In this document: positions 1-7,827 of the stretch, in pieces
Position numbering within the stretch: the stretch's first letter is position 1
How the letters are laid out: every line of letters starts with the position of its first letter
From: Spirochaetes bacterium ADurb.Bin218
GTDB taxonomy: Bacteria; Spirochaetota; UBA4802; UBA5550
Reading direction: 5' to 3'
Assembly (NCBI GenBank): GCA_002069965.1
Contig: MWCI01000037.1
Location: 1 to 32,976 of the forward strand
Length of the DNA stretch: 32,976 bases
The notes under the pieces: model-generated
What the model was told of the DNA's origin: nothing
Databases searched by the model: none
Seen by the model: only the letters and a program-made list of their open reading frames with translations
Translations under genes and position numbers: made by a program

Positions 1-127
1 GTCGGCTTAAAAAAAAGTATTTCCCTGAATCGGATAGCTTTTTCACAAATGGAGTCTTATCTGCATAGTAATAATCATCAGTCCTTATCTCTACAAAACT
101 TTGTATACCTATAGGCAGTTTTTTCAT
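1..127 (-). CDS. AAA-ATPase-like / PD-(D/E)XK family protein, N-terminal fragment
   Basis: This is the first 42 codons of a gene that runs off the left edge of the window. The start is the ATG whose complement lies at 125-127. The opening MKKLPIGIQSF, then DDYYYADKTPFVKKL and GKYFFLSR, is the characteristic N-terminus of the large AAA-ATPase-like family (PF09820), which normally carries a Walker A motif just after this point and a PD-(D/E)XK nuclease-like domain (DUF1703) at the C-terminus. Neither later domain is visible here. Members are often multi-copy and their function is not settled. The Shine-Dalgarno match upstream (AGGTAA) is modest. The family call is fairly secure from the signature; whether the full gene is intact cannot be judged. 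Confidence 0.8.
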   Translation of the reverse strand, partial: MKKLPIGIQSFVEIRTDDYYYADKTPFVKKLSDSGKYFFLSR

Positions 128-296
128 GTTATTTTACCTGCTTTGATAATGCTTTAAGGGCTATAATTGCTCTGCAATAAATATTGGGTAGTCAACTGCA
201 TTTGTCCACAAATTTTTGTGATGATTTGACAAGAGATCCTTTCCCTTGTGGCTTAAGAATGACTGGAAAAAATGAGCCCCGGTAGCTGGAGCGTAG

Positions 297-491
297 TCAG
301 GACGATGACAAGAGAAAATGGGATTGCTTCGCAACTTGCTCTACTTTGGGATCGGATTGTGCAGTAAGTTCTATTTTTAAGGGAATTCGTTCTGAGAATT
401 CTTCTCTTTTGCCATGATTCCATTGAGAAACAGGCCTAAAATAACCTACAACCCGTGAATAGACTTCCACAGGAACAACAATTTTTTTCAT
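297..491 (-). CDS. NrdD C-terminus-like small protein (stand-alone glycyl-radical tail)
   Basis: A 64-residue protein whose first half, residues 8-32 (VEVYSRVVGYFRPVS then WNHGKREEF), matches the very C-terminus of class III anaerobic ribonucleoside-triphosphate reductase, NrdD. In NrdD the glycyl radical sits in a motif of the form RVxGY, so Gly16 here is in the equivalent place. The zinc-binding cysteines that precede this segment in full NrdD are absent; the protein has no Cys at all. The second half is unlike NrdD. A strong Shine-Dalgarno (AGGGAGG, 5 bases before the ATG) and an upstream TTGACA support expression. It could be a spare glycyl-radical subunit, by analogy with GrcA for pyruvate formate-lyase, or a remnant of a broken nrdD. 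No upstream nrdD sequence is seen, which favours a genuine small gene. Confidence 0.7.
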   Translation of the reverse strand: MKKIVVPVEVYSRVVGYFRPVSQWNHGKREEFSERIPLKIELTAQSDPKVEQVAKQSHFLLSSS

Positions 492-530
492 ATAACCTCC
501 CTGTTATATTAAATAGCATTTTACTTTAAT

Positions 531-558
531 CATTTATACTAACATATGTTTGTGTCAA
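531..558 (-). promoter_or_regulatory. Candidate sigma-70-type promoter of the NrdD-like gene
   Basis: On the minus strand a perfect TTGACA -35 lies at 558-553, followed after 16 bases by TAAATG (536-531); an overlapping TATAAA at 538-533 has a 14-base spacer. The spacer contains a perfect 10-base palindrome, AACATATGTT (541-550), which could be an operator half. It does not match the NrdR box well. Confidence 0.4.
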
Positions 559-687
559 GAATTTTATTAATGGCTAAAAAAATTATCTCACAATTTTTTT
601 TGATTTTTTGTGGTTGACCCTGCGAGCTATTGTGGTCTTTTTAAAGAAGCTTTGGAGTTGTTGTATAGAATAAAAAGGAAAGATTTC

Positions 688-1917
688 TTGAGTAAGCGTA
701 AAATATATTCCCTTATACTTCTATTTTTTCTCTATCTCTCACAGGGTTTGCCCTTTGGATTTCAGGCTACAGCTTTGCCAGTCTTTTTAAGGCAAAGGGG
801 GGTATCCCTTTCACTTATAGGATATAGCACTGCTCTTGCTCTTCCCTGGATGCTGAAGTTTTTATGGGCTCCCTTGATTGATTCTTTTTATATTGACTTC
901 ATTGGAAAGAGAAAAAGCTGGATTTTGCCACTGCAATGTCTGCTTCTTATTTCCATGATTTGCGCCTTTTTTTCTGTAAGATGGGGTTTGCTGCCACTGG
1001 TTGTTAATCTCCTTGCGATGAATTTTTTTGCAGCCACGCAGGATATTGCTGTTGATGGCCTGGCAGTTGACATTTTGTCAGAGTCAGAGCTTGGATCAGG
1101 TAATATAGCCCAGGTGGTTGGCTATAAATCTGGCATGATTATAAGTGGGGGAGTTCTTGTTGCTCTGACCTATTATTTTTCATGGAGTCATCTGTTCATA
1201 TTTATGTCTCTGATAGCCCTTTTGCCCCTTGTTATGATAATATTCTTTAGGGAAAAGCCTTCAGGTGATTTAAAGCATTTTCAATTACGACTTGAGTTAA
1301 AAGATATATTTTTGATATTTTGGGATTCTTTAAAAACCCCATATTTTAAATGGCTCCTTCTTTTTATTGCCACATACAAATCTGGAGAGATAATAATTGA
1401 TGTCATGTTTAAGCCCTTTCTTGTAGACAGAGGTTTATCTCCTTCAGATATAGGGCTTTGGGTTGGCACATACGGCATGATTGCCTCTGTTGCAGGATCT
1501 TTTTTTGGGGGATGTCTTTCAAGCTCCATTGGTGTTTATAGAGGGTTGCTTGTATCTGCAATTAACAGGCTCTTTCCTTTGCTGTTTATATCATTTCTTT
1601 CTTATATGTCAGTCACTGCTAAAGGCTATGTAATAGCTTCAACTTTATTGGAACATTTTTTTGGTGGAGCTTTGACAACTTCACTTTTTGCCTTTATGAT
1701 GGCAAATTGCGATAAGAGAATAAGTGCGACACATTATACAGCTCTGGCAAGTGTTGAGGTTTTTGGCAAGAGCCCTGGTGCAATATTTTCTGGAGTGATT
1801 GCAGAAAAATTGGGATACTTTGCAGCATTTTCTCTTGGAACAGCAATCTCAGCAGCAGTAATTTTTATTTTGCCTATATATCGCTATAGTAAAGAAAAAT
1901 ACCCTGGAGAAGGATAA
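688..1917 (+). CDS. MFS transporter, AmpG-like permease
   Basis: A polytopic inner-membrane protein of about 409 residues with the hydrophobic pattern of a 12-helix major facilitator. The opening GLPFGFQATALPVFLR, the LPWMLKFLWAPLID stretch and the ATQDIAVDGLAVDIL motif are typical of the AmpG / acetyl-CoA transporter branch, whose best-known member imports anhydromuropeptides released from the cell wall. The substrate here is inferred. The frame is open back to a GTG at 610, but that start has no ribosome site and adds 26 untypical residues. A TTG at 688 has AGGAAAG five bases upstream and gives the usual N-terminus, so it is preferred. The gene stands alone, with about 200 bases to the next gene. 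Confidence 0.8.
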   Translation: MSKRKIYSLILLFFLYLSQGLPFGFQATALPVFLRQRGVSLSLIGYSTALALPWMLKFLWAPLIDSFYIDFIGKRKSWILPLQCLLLISMICAFFSVRWGLLPLVVNLLAMNFFAATQDIAVDGLAVDILSESELGSGNIAQVVGYKSGMIISGGVLVALTYYFSWSHLFIFMSLIALLPLVMIIFFREKPSGDLKHFQLRLELKDIFLIFWDSLKTPYFKWLLLFIATYKSGEIIIDVMFKPFLVDRGLSPSDIGLWVGTYGMIASVAGSFFGGCLSSSIGVYRGLLVSAINRLFPLLFISFLSYMSVTAKGYVIASTLLEHFFGGALTTSLFAFMMANCDKRISATHYTALASVEVFGKSPGAIFSGVIAEKLGYFAAFSLGTAISAAVIFILPIYRYSKEKYPGEG

Positions 1918-2125
1918 AGTCTATTTTGAAAATTTCTATGTTGACGAAAGCACTCACTTAGATAAGTAATAGCTGAGGCGAAATAAAACGCTTTTTCTAC
2001 TTGATTTATTATAAAATAGCCTTTCTCTTAGTAATCGCAACATGTAGCTTTAAGGGCAGAGTCAAATTTTAGATTCAGGTAGAGTCTTGATTTGGCAGAG
2101 CAGAGGATTTTAACAAAGAGATATT

Positions 2126-2527
2126 ATGAAACAAGAGGCCTGTGTGGAACAAAAAGAGAGAATTTTGCTTATACGTAAAGGCAACGAGCTTTATAATTCT
2201 GGCAGATACGATGAGGCAATAAAATTGTATCTGAAGGCTAACTATCATGATGGGATCATGCGAGTGGCGGATTATTATTACTATGATCTAAAACAGCCTC
2301 TGGTGGCTTTAAAATTCTACAGGCTGATAAATAGAAAGGATAGGATAGAGGAAATAAATCAAAGAATAGTTTTTGCTTTTAACAAAATGCTCTCCGGGAA
2401 CACTAAGAAAGAAGAAGATTCAGAGAAAGATTTGCAACAGGAGATTGAGGTTAAGATTCATCCAAAACTCAAAATATTGGCAGAGGAGATTATAAGGGAT
2501 AATGAATCAAATGAAGAAAAGAAGTAG
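2126..2527 (+). CDS. Small TPR-like protein upstream of M16 peptidases
   Basis: A 133-residue soluble protein with no signal sequence. Residues 15-40 (RLIRKGNELYNSGRYDEAI-like) form one recognisable tetratricopeptide-type helical hairpin, and the following Tyr-rich stretch (YYYYDLKQPLVALKFY) looks like a second, degenerate one. The C-terminal third is charged and probably flexible. TPR hairpins usually bind peptides or partner proteins. The stop codon lies 26 bases inside the next gene, so translation is likely coupled to the M16 peptidase, although that protein is exported and this one is not. I do not recognise a named family. The start has AAAGAG about seven bases upstream. Confidence 0.65.
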   Translation: MKQEACVEQKERILLIRKGNELYNSGRYDEAIKLYLKANYHDGIMRVADYYYYDLKQPLVALKFYRLINRKDRIEEINQRIVFAFNKMLSGNTKKEEDSEKDLQQEIEVKIHPKLKILAEEIIRDNESNEEKK

Positions 2528-4034
2528 AAAAGCGCTGATTATATTTCTTTTGTTTTTGGTTGCTTTAAATTTTAAAAATGTTCTCTATGCTTTGGAAAGC
2601 TCATCCTTTGATACAGAAAGGTATTTTAGCAATAAGGTTATTGAGAAAAAACTCAAAAATGGTATTACCCTTTTGATGATGAACAGGGGCTATTCTCCAG
2701 TTATTTCTCTTCACATTGCCTTTAAAGTTGGTTCAGTTGATGAAAGTTATAACACTGAAGGTGTAGCTCACATACTGGAGCACATGCTGTTTAAGGGAAC
2801 AGATAAAATAGGCACAAAGGATTATTCACAAGAAAAAGCTCTTCTTGATAAGATTGAGGCTATTGGAGATACTATTGATAAACTGAAATTAAAAAATCCT
2901 ACAAATTCAAAGATTAAGGAACTTGAAGAGGAGCTAAAGATACTTGAAGAAAAGCATGCAATGCTTGTGGAGAGCTCTCCTTATGATAAATTATACAGTG
3001 CAATGGGAGGTGTGGGTTTTAATGCCTCAACCTCCTCTGATATGACTGGCTACTATATTAGCCTCCCAGCAGATAAGATTGAAGAGTGGGCAAATATTGA
3101 ATCTCAGAGGCTAAAAAATCCAGTTTTCAGGGAGTATTATAAAGAGAGAAATAATGTTCTTGAAGAGAGGTTGATGAGATATGGGAGAGGCAGCAGTGGG
3201 ATTTTGTGGGAGACCTTTATGGCACTGGCCTATAGCGCTCATCCCTATAGGCATCCTGTTATAGGATGGGAATCTTCTATTAGATATATGTCTCTTTCTG
3301 ATCTCCGTAACTTTTACTATAGTCATTATGTGCCCTCAAGGATGACTATTACAATAGTTGGACGATTTGATAGTGAAAAGACCTTTGAGGTAATAAAAAA
3401 ATATTTTGAAGATATTCCACCTCGGCCAGAACCAGATGAGGTTAAGATTGTCGAGCCTGAGCAATTAGGACAAAAACGAGGGGAGGTCTTTTTTGATGCA
3501 AAACCAATGATATTTATTGGATGGAAAAAGCCATCAGCCCCAAAGAAAGAGGACTATGCCTTTGATATAATATCCACAATACTTTCTGAAGGGAAGTCAT
3601 CCAGGCTTTACAGGTCTCTGGTTTTAGAAAAAAAGCTTGTTACATCTATTGATGTTTGGAATGGAGCTCCTGGTATTAGATATGATAATATTTTTATGAT
3701 AATGGCAACACCAGCGCAGGGGGTTGATTCTGAAATAGTTGAAAAGGCTATAATGGAAGAGATTGAAAATTTCAAAAAGACAGTTTCAGCGGAAGAGATT
3801 GAAAGAGCCAGGAATCAACTGGAATCTTCTTTGATCTTTATGCTCGATAGCAATGATGGAGTGGCTCATCAACTGAGCTATTATCAGACTATACTTGGTG
3901 ATTGGAGATATTTGCCTTTATATCTAAAGAGGATTAGCTCAGTTGATAAAGAAGAAATTAAATCTGTGATGGAAAAGTTTATAATTGATAAAAACAAAGT
4001 TGTTGTTTATTTAAGAGATTCAAGAGGGAAGTAA
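2502..4034 (+). CDS. Exported M16-family zinc peptidase (catalytic partner)
   Basis: A 510-residue protein with an N-terminal signal or anchor (residues 10-30, hydrophobic). It carries the inverted zinc motif HILEH (His90, Glu93, His94); the third ligand is most likely in the Glu-Glu pair at 221-222 (VLEERLMR). It therefore looks like an active M16 peptidase of the processing-peptidase type, acting outside the cytoplasmic membrane. An insert of about 50 residues (113-155), highly charged and predicted coiled-coil, separates the HxxEH motif from the third ligand; this belongs to a longer M16 subfamily. It lacks the RxxRGLxY substrate-binding signature, which is found in the next gene, so the two products probably form a heterodimer. 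The start overlaps the previous gene; an in-frame ATG at 2511 is an alternative. Confidence 0.9.
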   Translation: MNQMKKRSRKALIIFLLFLVALNFKNVLYALESSSFDTERYFSNKVIEKKLKNGITLLMMNRGYSPVISLHIAFKVGSVDESYNTEGVAHILEHMLFKGTDKIGTKDYSQEKALLDKIEAIGDTIDKLKLKNPTNSKIKELEEELKILEEKHAMLVESSPYDKLYSAMGGVGFNASTSSDMTGYYISLPADKIEEWANIESQRLKNPVFREYYKERNNVLEERLMRYGRGSSGILWETFMALAYSAHPYRHPVIGWESSIRYMSLSDLRNFYYSHYVPSRMTITIVGRFDSEKTFEVIKKYFEDIPPRPEPDEVKIVEPEQLGQKRGEVFFDAKPMIFIGWKKPSAPKKEDYAFDIISTILSEGKSSRLYRSLVLEKKLVTSIDVWNGAPGIRYDNIFMIMATPAQGVDSEIVEKAIMEEIENFKKTVSAEEIERARNQLESSLIFMLDSNDGVAHQLSYYQTILGDWRYLPLYLKRISSVDKEEIKSVMEKFIIDKNKVVVYLRDSRGK

Positions 4035-5416
4035 TGAAAAATTTTTTGATAAAAGTATCTGTCTTTGTATTAGTCTTTTCAACTGCCATTGTCTATGGCG
4101 CTGCAAAATATTCTCTAAGGGATCTCCCGGTGGTTAAAAGATCCACTCTTACAAATGGAGTAAGAATTCTCTCCGTTGAGGATGATTTGCCGCGGAGTGA
4201 AATTACCTGCTCCATTGGATTTGGAAAAATTTATGAAGATAGCAATAACGCTGGCATATCAGAGGTACTTGCCAGGGCTATAACAATAGCTGGAACAAAA
4301 AATTATCCAGGCAATGAACTCAATTCAGTCTTAGAAAATCTTGGTGGAGCAATATCTGTCACAGCAGGTTGGGAAAATATAACAATTACAGTAAGAGTTT
4401 TAAGCAAGCATTCAGACCTTGCCTTTCATATTATTGCAGATATTTTAAAAAACCTTAAGCTTGATGATGAATCTGTGCAATACAGCAAAGATCTTGTCTT
4501 TCAGAAATTCATGAGAGAAATGGATGATCCTGCAAATCTTGGATTTACAAAAGCAAGAGAAATAATCTTTGATGGTAAAGGATATGGTGCTTTAATAACT
4601 AAAAGCTCCATTGATTCAATGAATTCTGAAGTTTTAAAAAAGCTATGGGATGATATAACAACTTCAGAGAATATTATTCTGGCTATATCTTCACCTATTG
4701 AGGAATCTCATCTAAAGGAAATGATTAATAAAAATTTTGGAGATATAAAAGCAGGCAGCGGAAAGCAATATTATGTAGATAATGAAAAGCTCAAAAAAAA
4801 TTTAGCCGCCAGGAGTGGTAAAATATATTTTATTCCAAAGGAATCACAGCAGGCAACTATTGTTCTTGGGACAATAGCACCAGATGTAAATTATAAAGGC
4901 AACTATTCCCTGGCACTTTTAAACTATATACTTGGAGGAGGCTCCTTCAGCTCACGCCTTATGACAGAGATCAGGGTAAAGCGAGGTCTTGCCTATTCAG
5001 TTTTTTCTATTATTAGAAATAGATCTAAAACAGGAGTATTTTTATCTTTTGTGCAGACTCGCAATGATGAGGCAGCAATATCTCTTCAACTTATGCGGGA
5101 AAATATCTTAAAATTAAAAGATGAGCCTGTAAGTGATGAGGAGCTTTTGTGGGCTAAGGAATCAATAACAAATAGCTATATTTTTAATTTTGCCACAGTT
5201 TCTGATGTGCTGTCAAATTATATTGAACTGGAAATAAATAACTGGCCCGGTGATTATTTTTATAAATATCTTGATAAGATAGATGAGGTGAATAAAAAAG
5301 ATATTCTACAGGAGGCCAAATTGCTTTTTGGCAGTGGACTTATAATTGTTGTTGTTGGAGATAGGACTCTTGAGCAAAGACTCAGAAAGGAAGGGGAGGT
5401 TGTTGTTTTAAATTAA
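4034..5416 (+). CDS. Exported M16-family protein, non-catalytic partner
   Basis: A 460-residue M16 homologue with a clear signal peptide (residues 1-22). The position of HxxEH is occupied by Glu-Val-Leu-Ala-Arg (77-81), so zinc cannot bind in the usual way. It retains the C-domain signature RVKRGLAYS (314-322) and the GGGSFSSRLMTEIR motif that help bind substrate in trans. In two-gene M16B systems one subunit supplies zinc and the other the Arg/Tyr pair, which fits this pair. The ATG shares one base with the stop of the upstream peptidase (TAATG), indicating translational coupling. A terminator follows about 75 bases after the stop. Confidence 0.88.
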   Translation: MKNFLIKVSVFVLVFSTAIVYGAAKYSLRDLPVVKRSTLTNGVRILSVEDDLPRSEITCSIGFGKIYEDSNNAGISEVLARAITIAGTKNYPGNELNSVLENLGGAISVTAGWENITITVRVLSKHSDLAFHIIADILKNLKLDDESVQYSKDLVFQKFMREMDDPANLGFTKAREIIFDGKGYGALITKSSIDSMNSEVLKKLWDDITTSENIILAISSPIEESHLKEMINKNFGDIKAGSGKQYYVDNEKLKKNLAARSGKIYFIPKESQQATIVLGTIAPDVNYKGNYSLALLNYILGGGSFSSRLMTEIRVKRGLAYSVFSIIRNRSKTGVFLSFVQTRNDEAAISLQLMRENILKLKDEPVSDEELLWAKESITNSYIFNFATVSDVLSNYIELEINNWPGDYFYKYLDKIDEVNKKDILQEAKLLFGSGLIIVVVGDRTLEQRLRKEGEVVVLN

Positions 5417-5489
5417 AATAGCATAAAAATAAAACTGCGTTTATAAAAAAAGACTTTATAGCCGATTATTCTAAAAGTATAATTTAATC

Positions 5490-5511
5490 AAAGACAGGGA
5501 TGTCTTTTTTT
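5490..5511 (+). terminator. Rho-independent terminator after the M16 pair
   Basis: A perfect 7-bp stem, AAAGACA (5490-5496) with TGTCTTT (5501-5507), closes a GGGA tetraloop and runs directly into a T tract ending at 5511. It separates the M16 unit from the small ORF and greA. Confidence 0.75.
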
Positions 5512-5582
5512 GGGGGATCCCCACTTATTATGTTAAAAGAACTTTTCTTTAAACATAAATACTAAAATTCAAGGATGAATTT

Positions 5583-5729
5583 ATGACAAAAAAAGTTGTT
5601 GATTTAATCACCTATAAAATTGAAAAGGCTCTAAGGGAAAATGGTTTTGAATTAAAAAAAGATGGTGAAAAAAAAGTTAAATTATTAATTAAACTCAACA
5701 TAGAGGATCAATTTACGGATAATTTTTGA
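5583..5729 (+). CDS. 48-residue lysine-rich small protein upstream of greA
   Basis: A short ORF starting at an ATG with AAGGA seven bases upstream and ending in TGA 13 bases before greA. The product is compact and charged, with 13 lysines, one Phe near the C-terminus, no cysteine and no membrane segment; MTKKVVDLITYKIEKALREN would form an amphipathic helix. It lies after the M16 terminator and in front of the greA ribosome site, so it is probably co-transcribed with greA. I do not recognise a family. It is called real because of the ribosome site, the spacing and the otherwise gene-free 326-base gap. Confidence 0.55.
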   Translation: MTKKVVDLITYKIEKALRENGFELKKDGEKKVKLLIKLNIEDQFTDNF

Positions 5730-5742
5730 AAAGGAGTTTGAG

Positions 5743-6228
5743 ATGTCAGAACTTGAACAGAAAAAGCAACAAATAAGAGAAGAGCTTGAGAAGCTAAAGT
5801 ATGAGTTTAAAATTGAACTTCCCAAAAGAATATCAGAGGCAAGAGAATATGGAGATTTAAAGGAAAATGCTGAGTATCATGCAGCAAGGGAAAGGCAGTC
5901 CTTTGTCCAGGCTCGTATTGCTCAGCTTACAGAGCAGCTTAATAAGCTCAATGAACTCAATCTCTCTGATATTCCAGAAGATAAAGTTGCCTATGGCTCA
6001 ACAGTAACTGTTGTTGACGTTGATACCGACGATGAGGTCGTTTTTACTTTTGTCTCTTCAAATGAGGTTAATCCTTCAGAAGGAAAGATTTCAGTTTCTT
6101 CACCAATAGGGGCTGCTATGCAAAATAAAGCTGTAGGAGAGCTTGTAGAGGTGAATATACCTGCTGGTAAGAGAAAATATAAAATTATAAAGCTTGTGAC
6201 AATTCATGGAAAGGAGTTTGTTGCTTAG
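5743..6228 (+). CDS. greA: Transcription elongation factor GreA
   Basis: A 161-residue protein with the two GreA domains. The N-terminal coiled coil (about 1-75) carries the signature EAREYGDLKENAEYHAARE. Asp38 and Glu41 at its tip correspond to the acidic pair that enters the RNA polymerase secondary channel and stimulates cleavage of backtracked RNA. The C-terminal FKBP-like domain (about 80-158) includes the YGSTVTV, ISVSSPIGAAM and GELVEVNIPAG stretches. Length is typical. An AAAGGAG-type ribosome site precedes the ATG. It follows a 48-residue ORF and is convergent with a tRNA gene. Confidence 0.95.
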   Translation: MSELEQKKQQIREELEKLKYEFKIELPKRISEAREYGDLKENAEYHAARERQSFVQARIAQLTEQLNKLNELNLSDIPEDKVAYGSTVTVVDVDTDDEVVFTFVSSNEVNPSEGKISVSSPIGAAMQNKAVGELVEVNIPAGKRKYKIIKLVTIHGKEFVA

Positions 6229-6244
6229 ATTGTTTGTTCTGATG

Positions 6245-6317
6245 TGGAGATGAGGGGAATCGAACCCCTGGCCTCTTGAATGCCATTCAAGCGCTCTCCC
6301 ATCTGAGCTACACCCCC
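6245..6317 (-). tRNA. tRNA-Ala (anticodon GGC)
   Basis: Read on the minus strand the 73 bases fold into a full cloverleaf. The acceptor stem GGGGGTG pairs with CATCTCC (two G-U pairs), D stem GCTC/GAGC, anticodon stem CTTGA/TCAAG with loop ATGGCAT (anticodon GGC), a five-base variable loop, T stem AGGGG/CCCCT with loop TTCGATT, and discriminator A. GGC reads the alanine codon GCC. The G3-U70 pair, the alanyl-tRNA synthetase identity element, is present. CCA is not encoded, so it must be added enzymatically. Confidence 0.96.
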
Positions 6318-6329
6318 GATTAAGATAAG

Positions 6330-6358
6330 AATTAATTTTTATATATTGTTTTTGTCAA
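6330..6358 (-). promoter_or_regulatory. Candidate promoter of tRNA-Ala
   Basis: On the minus strand a perfect TTGACA (6358-6353) lies 17 bases before TTAATT (6335-6330), 12 bases upstream of the mature tRNA 5' end. The -35 is convincing and the -10 is weak. Confidence 0.4.
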
Positions 6359-6465
6359 TTAAAAATATTATCTTAATCATAAAAAAGGAGATTTAGGAAT
6401 TATTTTTTTGAGATCTTTGCTAAGGGACTGCTTTTGAGAAAATTTGATTATTTTAGGGAGTTGAA

Positions 6466-7818
6466 ATGATTTTTACCTATATTCTTATATTCTTATTTGT
6501 GATAATTCTTACAATAATCATTTTATATTTTCTTAGTGTTTATGTATTCCCTCGTAAAATAGAAGAGATCCAGAAAATGATTGAGGCGGGTCAGATTAAG
6601 CTGGCCATACGCAAACTCAACGAAATTCTTGAAAAAGATGAAAGAAATCCCTATGCTCATTTTTTACTGGCAGAGGCCTATGCTGCTGATGGTAATACTC
6701 AATATGCCATAGTGGAATATAGGCAGGTTCTCAAGATGGGGCGCTTTGATGATAAAATAAAAGAGGTTTATGTTCGTCAGGTGCTTGCGAAACTTTACAA
6801 AGAAAAGAAGGCTTTTGAGGATGCAAAGAAAGAGTTCTTAATTCTCACTAAAATAGATCCAGCAAATTATGAAAACTTTTTTGAACTTGGAATGATATAT
6901 TATAACATGAATCAGATGGATAAGGCTCTTAATTATCTCAAAAAGAGCGCTTCTTTAAATTCAAAGCACGATCGTTCTTTTTTCTATCTTGGTCAGATTT
7001 ATTACAAAAATGCTGTATATGCAGATGCTAAGCAGTGCTTTCTTAATACTATAAAGATTGATCCCTCTAATTATCAGGCTCATTATTTTCTCGGGCTTGT
7101 ACTCAGGCAGCAGGGGGATTATGAGTGGGCATTGAAGGAGTTTGAGGTTTCCATGAAAAGCGATGACCTTAAGGTTAAAAGCATCCTTGCCAGAGGAACA
7201 TGCTTCATGGAAAGATCTCAGTATCCAAAGGCTATTATGGAATTTGAAAGGGGCATTAAGTTTGCACCAAAGGGCAGCGATCTGGAGCTTAATCTTAGAT
7301 ATTTTCTGGCAGAGTGTCAGGAGAAGATGCGCGATGTCCACGCTGCAATTATCAATTGGGAGAGAATTGCAGAGGTAAATCCAAAGTTTAAAGACGTTCA
7401 GCAGAAACTTGCCACTTATGCTGAATTCAGACAGGATGACAGGATTAAGGATTTTATGATTGCAGGTCTTGCTCAGTTTGAGCACATGTGCAGAAAGATA
7501 GTTGCAACAATGAATTATAATATTACAGATATTGAAATAATAAGTGACACAGAGATAGAGATAATTGCTACAGAAAATGAAGGTAAGTGGAGAAACACTC
7601 GCCAATCCAATAGAATTATACGCATCCTTAGAACTACAGAAGTGTTGCCTGAGTCTTATTTTCGTAAGCTCCATGAAAGCATGCGTCCAAGAAATGCTAC
7701 TCGATTGCTTGTTATAACAACCGGTGAGATTTCTCAGAAGGCTCTTGAGTTTGCAAATACAAGGCCAATAGAAATTAAAGGGAAGGCAGAGCTTGTTGAA
7801 CTCTTGCGAAAGATATGA
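6466..7818 (+). CDS. Membrane-anchored TPR protein with degenerate Mrr/REase-like C-terminal domain
   Basis: A 450-residue protein. Residues 3-27 form one transmembrane helix. Residues 36-330 are a run of TPR hairpins (for example DPSNYQAHYFLGLVLRQQGD and the DPANYENFFELGMIYYNMNQ hairpin). Residues 335-450 (QFEHMCRKIVATMNY to the end) have the order of helices and strands of an Mrr-type restriction endonuclease-like domain, ending in LLVITTGEISQKALEFA. The nuclease motif D-(E/Q)xK is not preserved: the strand that should carry it reads IIRILR. The domain is thus probably a binding module. The product most likely faces the cytoplasm. The ribosome site AGGGAG is good. It opens a seven-gene cluster and is the architectural twin of the gene at 12822. 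The domain call rests on pattern recognition and is moderately sure. Confidence 0.72.
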   Translation: MIFTYILIFLFVIILTIIILYFLSVYVFPRKIEEIQKMIEAGQIKLAIRKLNEILEKDERNPYAHFLLAEAYAADGNTQYAIVEYRQVLKMGRFDDKIKEVYVRQVLAKLYKEKKAFEDAKKEFLILTKIDPANYENFFELGMIYYNMNQMDKALNYLKKSASLNSKHDRSFFYLGQIYYKNAVYADAKQCFLNTIKIDPSNYQAHYFLGLVLRQQGDYEWALKEFEVSMKSDDLKVKSILARGTCFMERSQYPKAIMEFERGIKFAPKGSDLELNLRYFLAECQEKMRDVHAAIINWERIAEVNPKFKDVQQKLATYAEFRQDDRIKDFMIAGLAQFEHMCRKIVATMNYNITDIEIISDTEIEIIATENEGKWRNTRQSNRIIRILRTTEVLPESYFRKLHESMRPRNATRLLVITTGEISQKALEFANTRPIEIKGKAELVELLRKI

Positions 7819-7827
7819 AATTGTTTT

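Noticed and set aside
541-550. NrdR box upstream of the NrdD-like gene
   Set aside because: The 10-base palindrome AACATATGTT does not match the 16-base NrdR consensus beyond chance, and no second box is seen.
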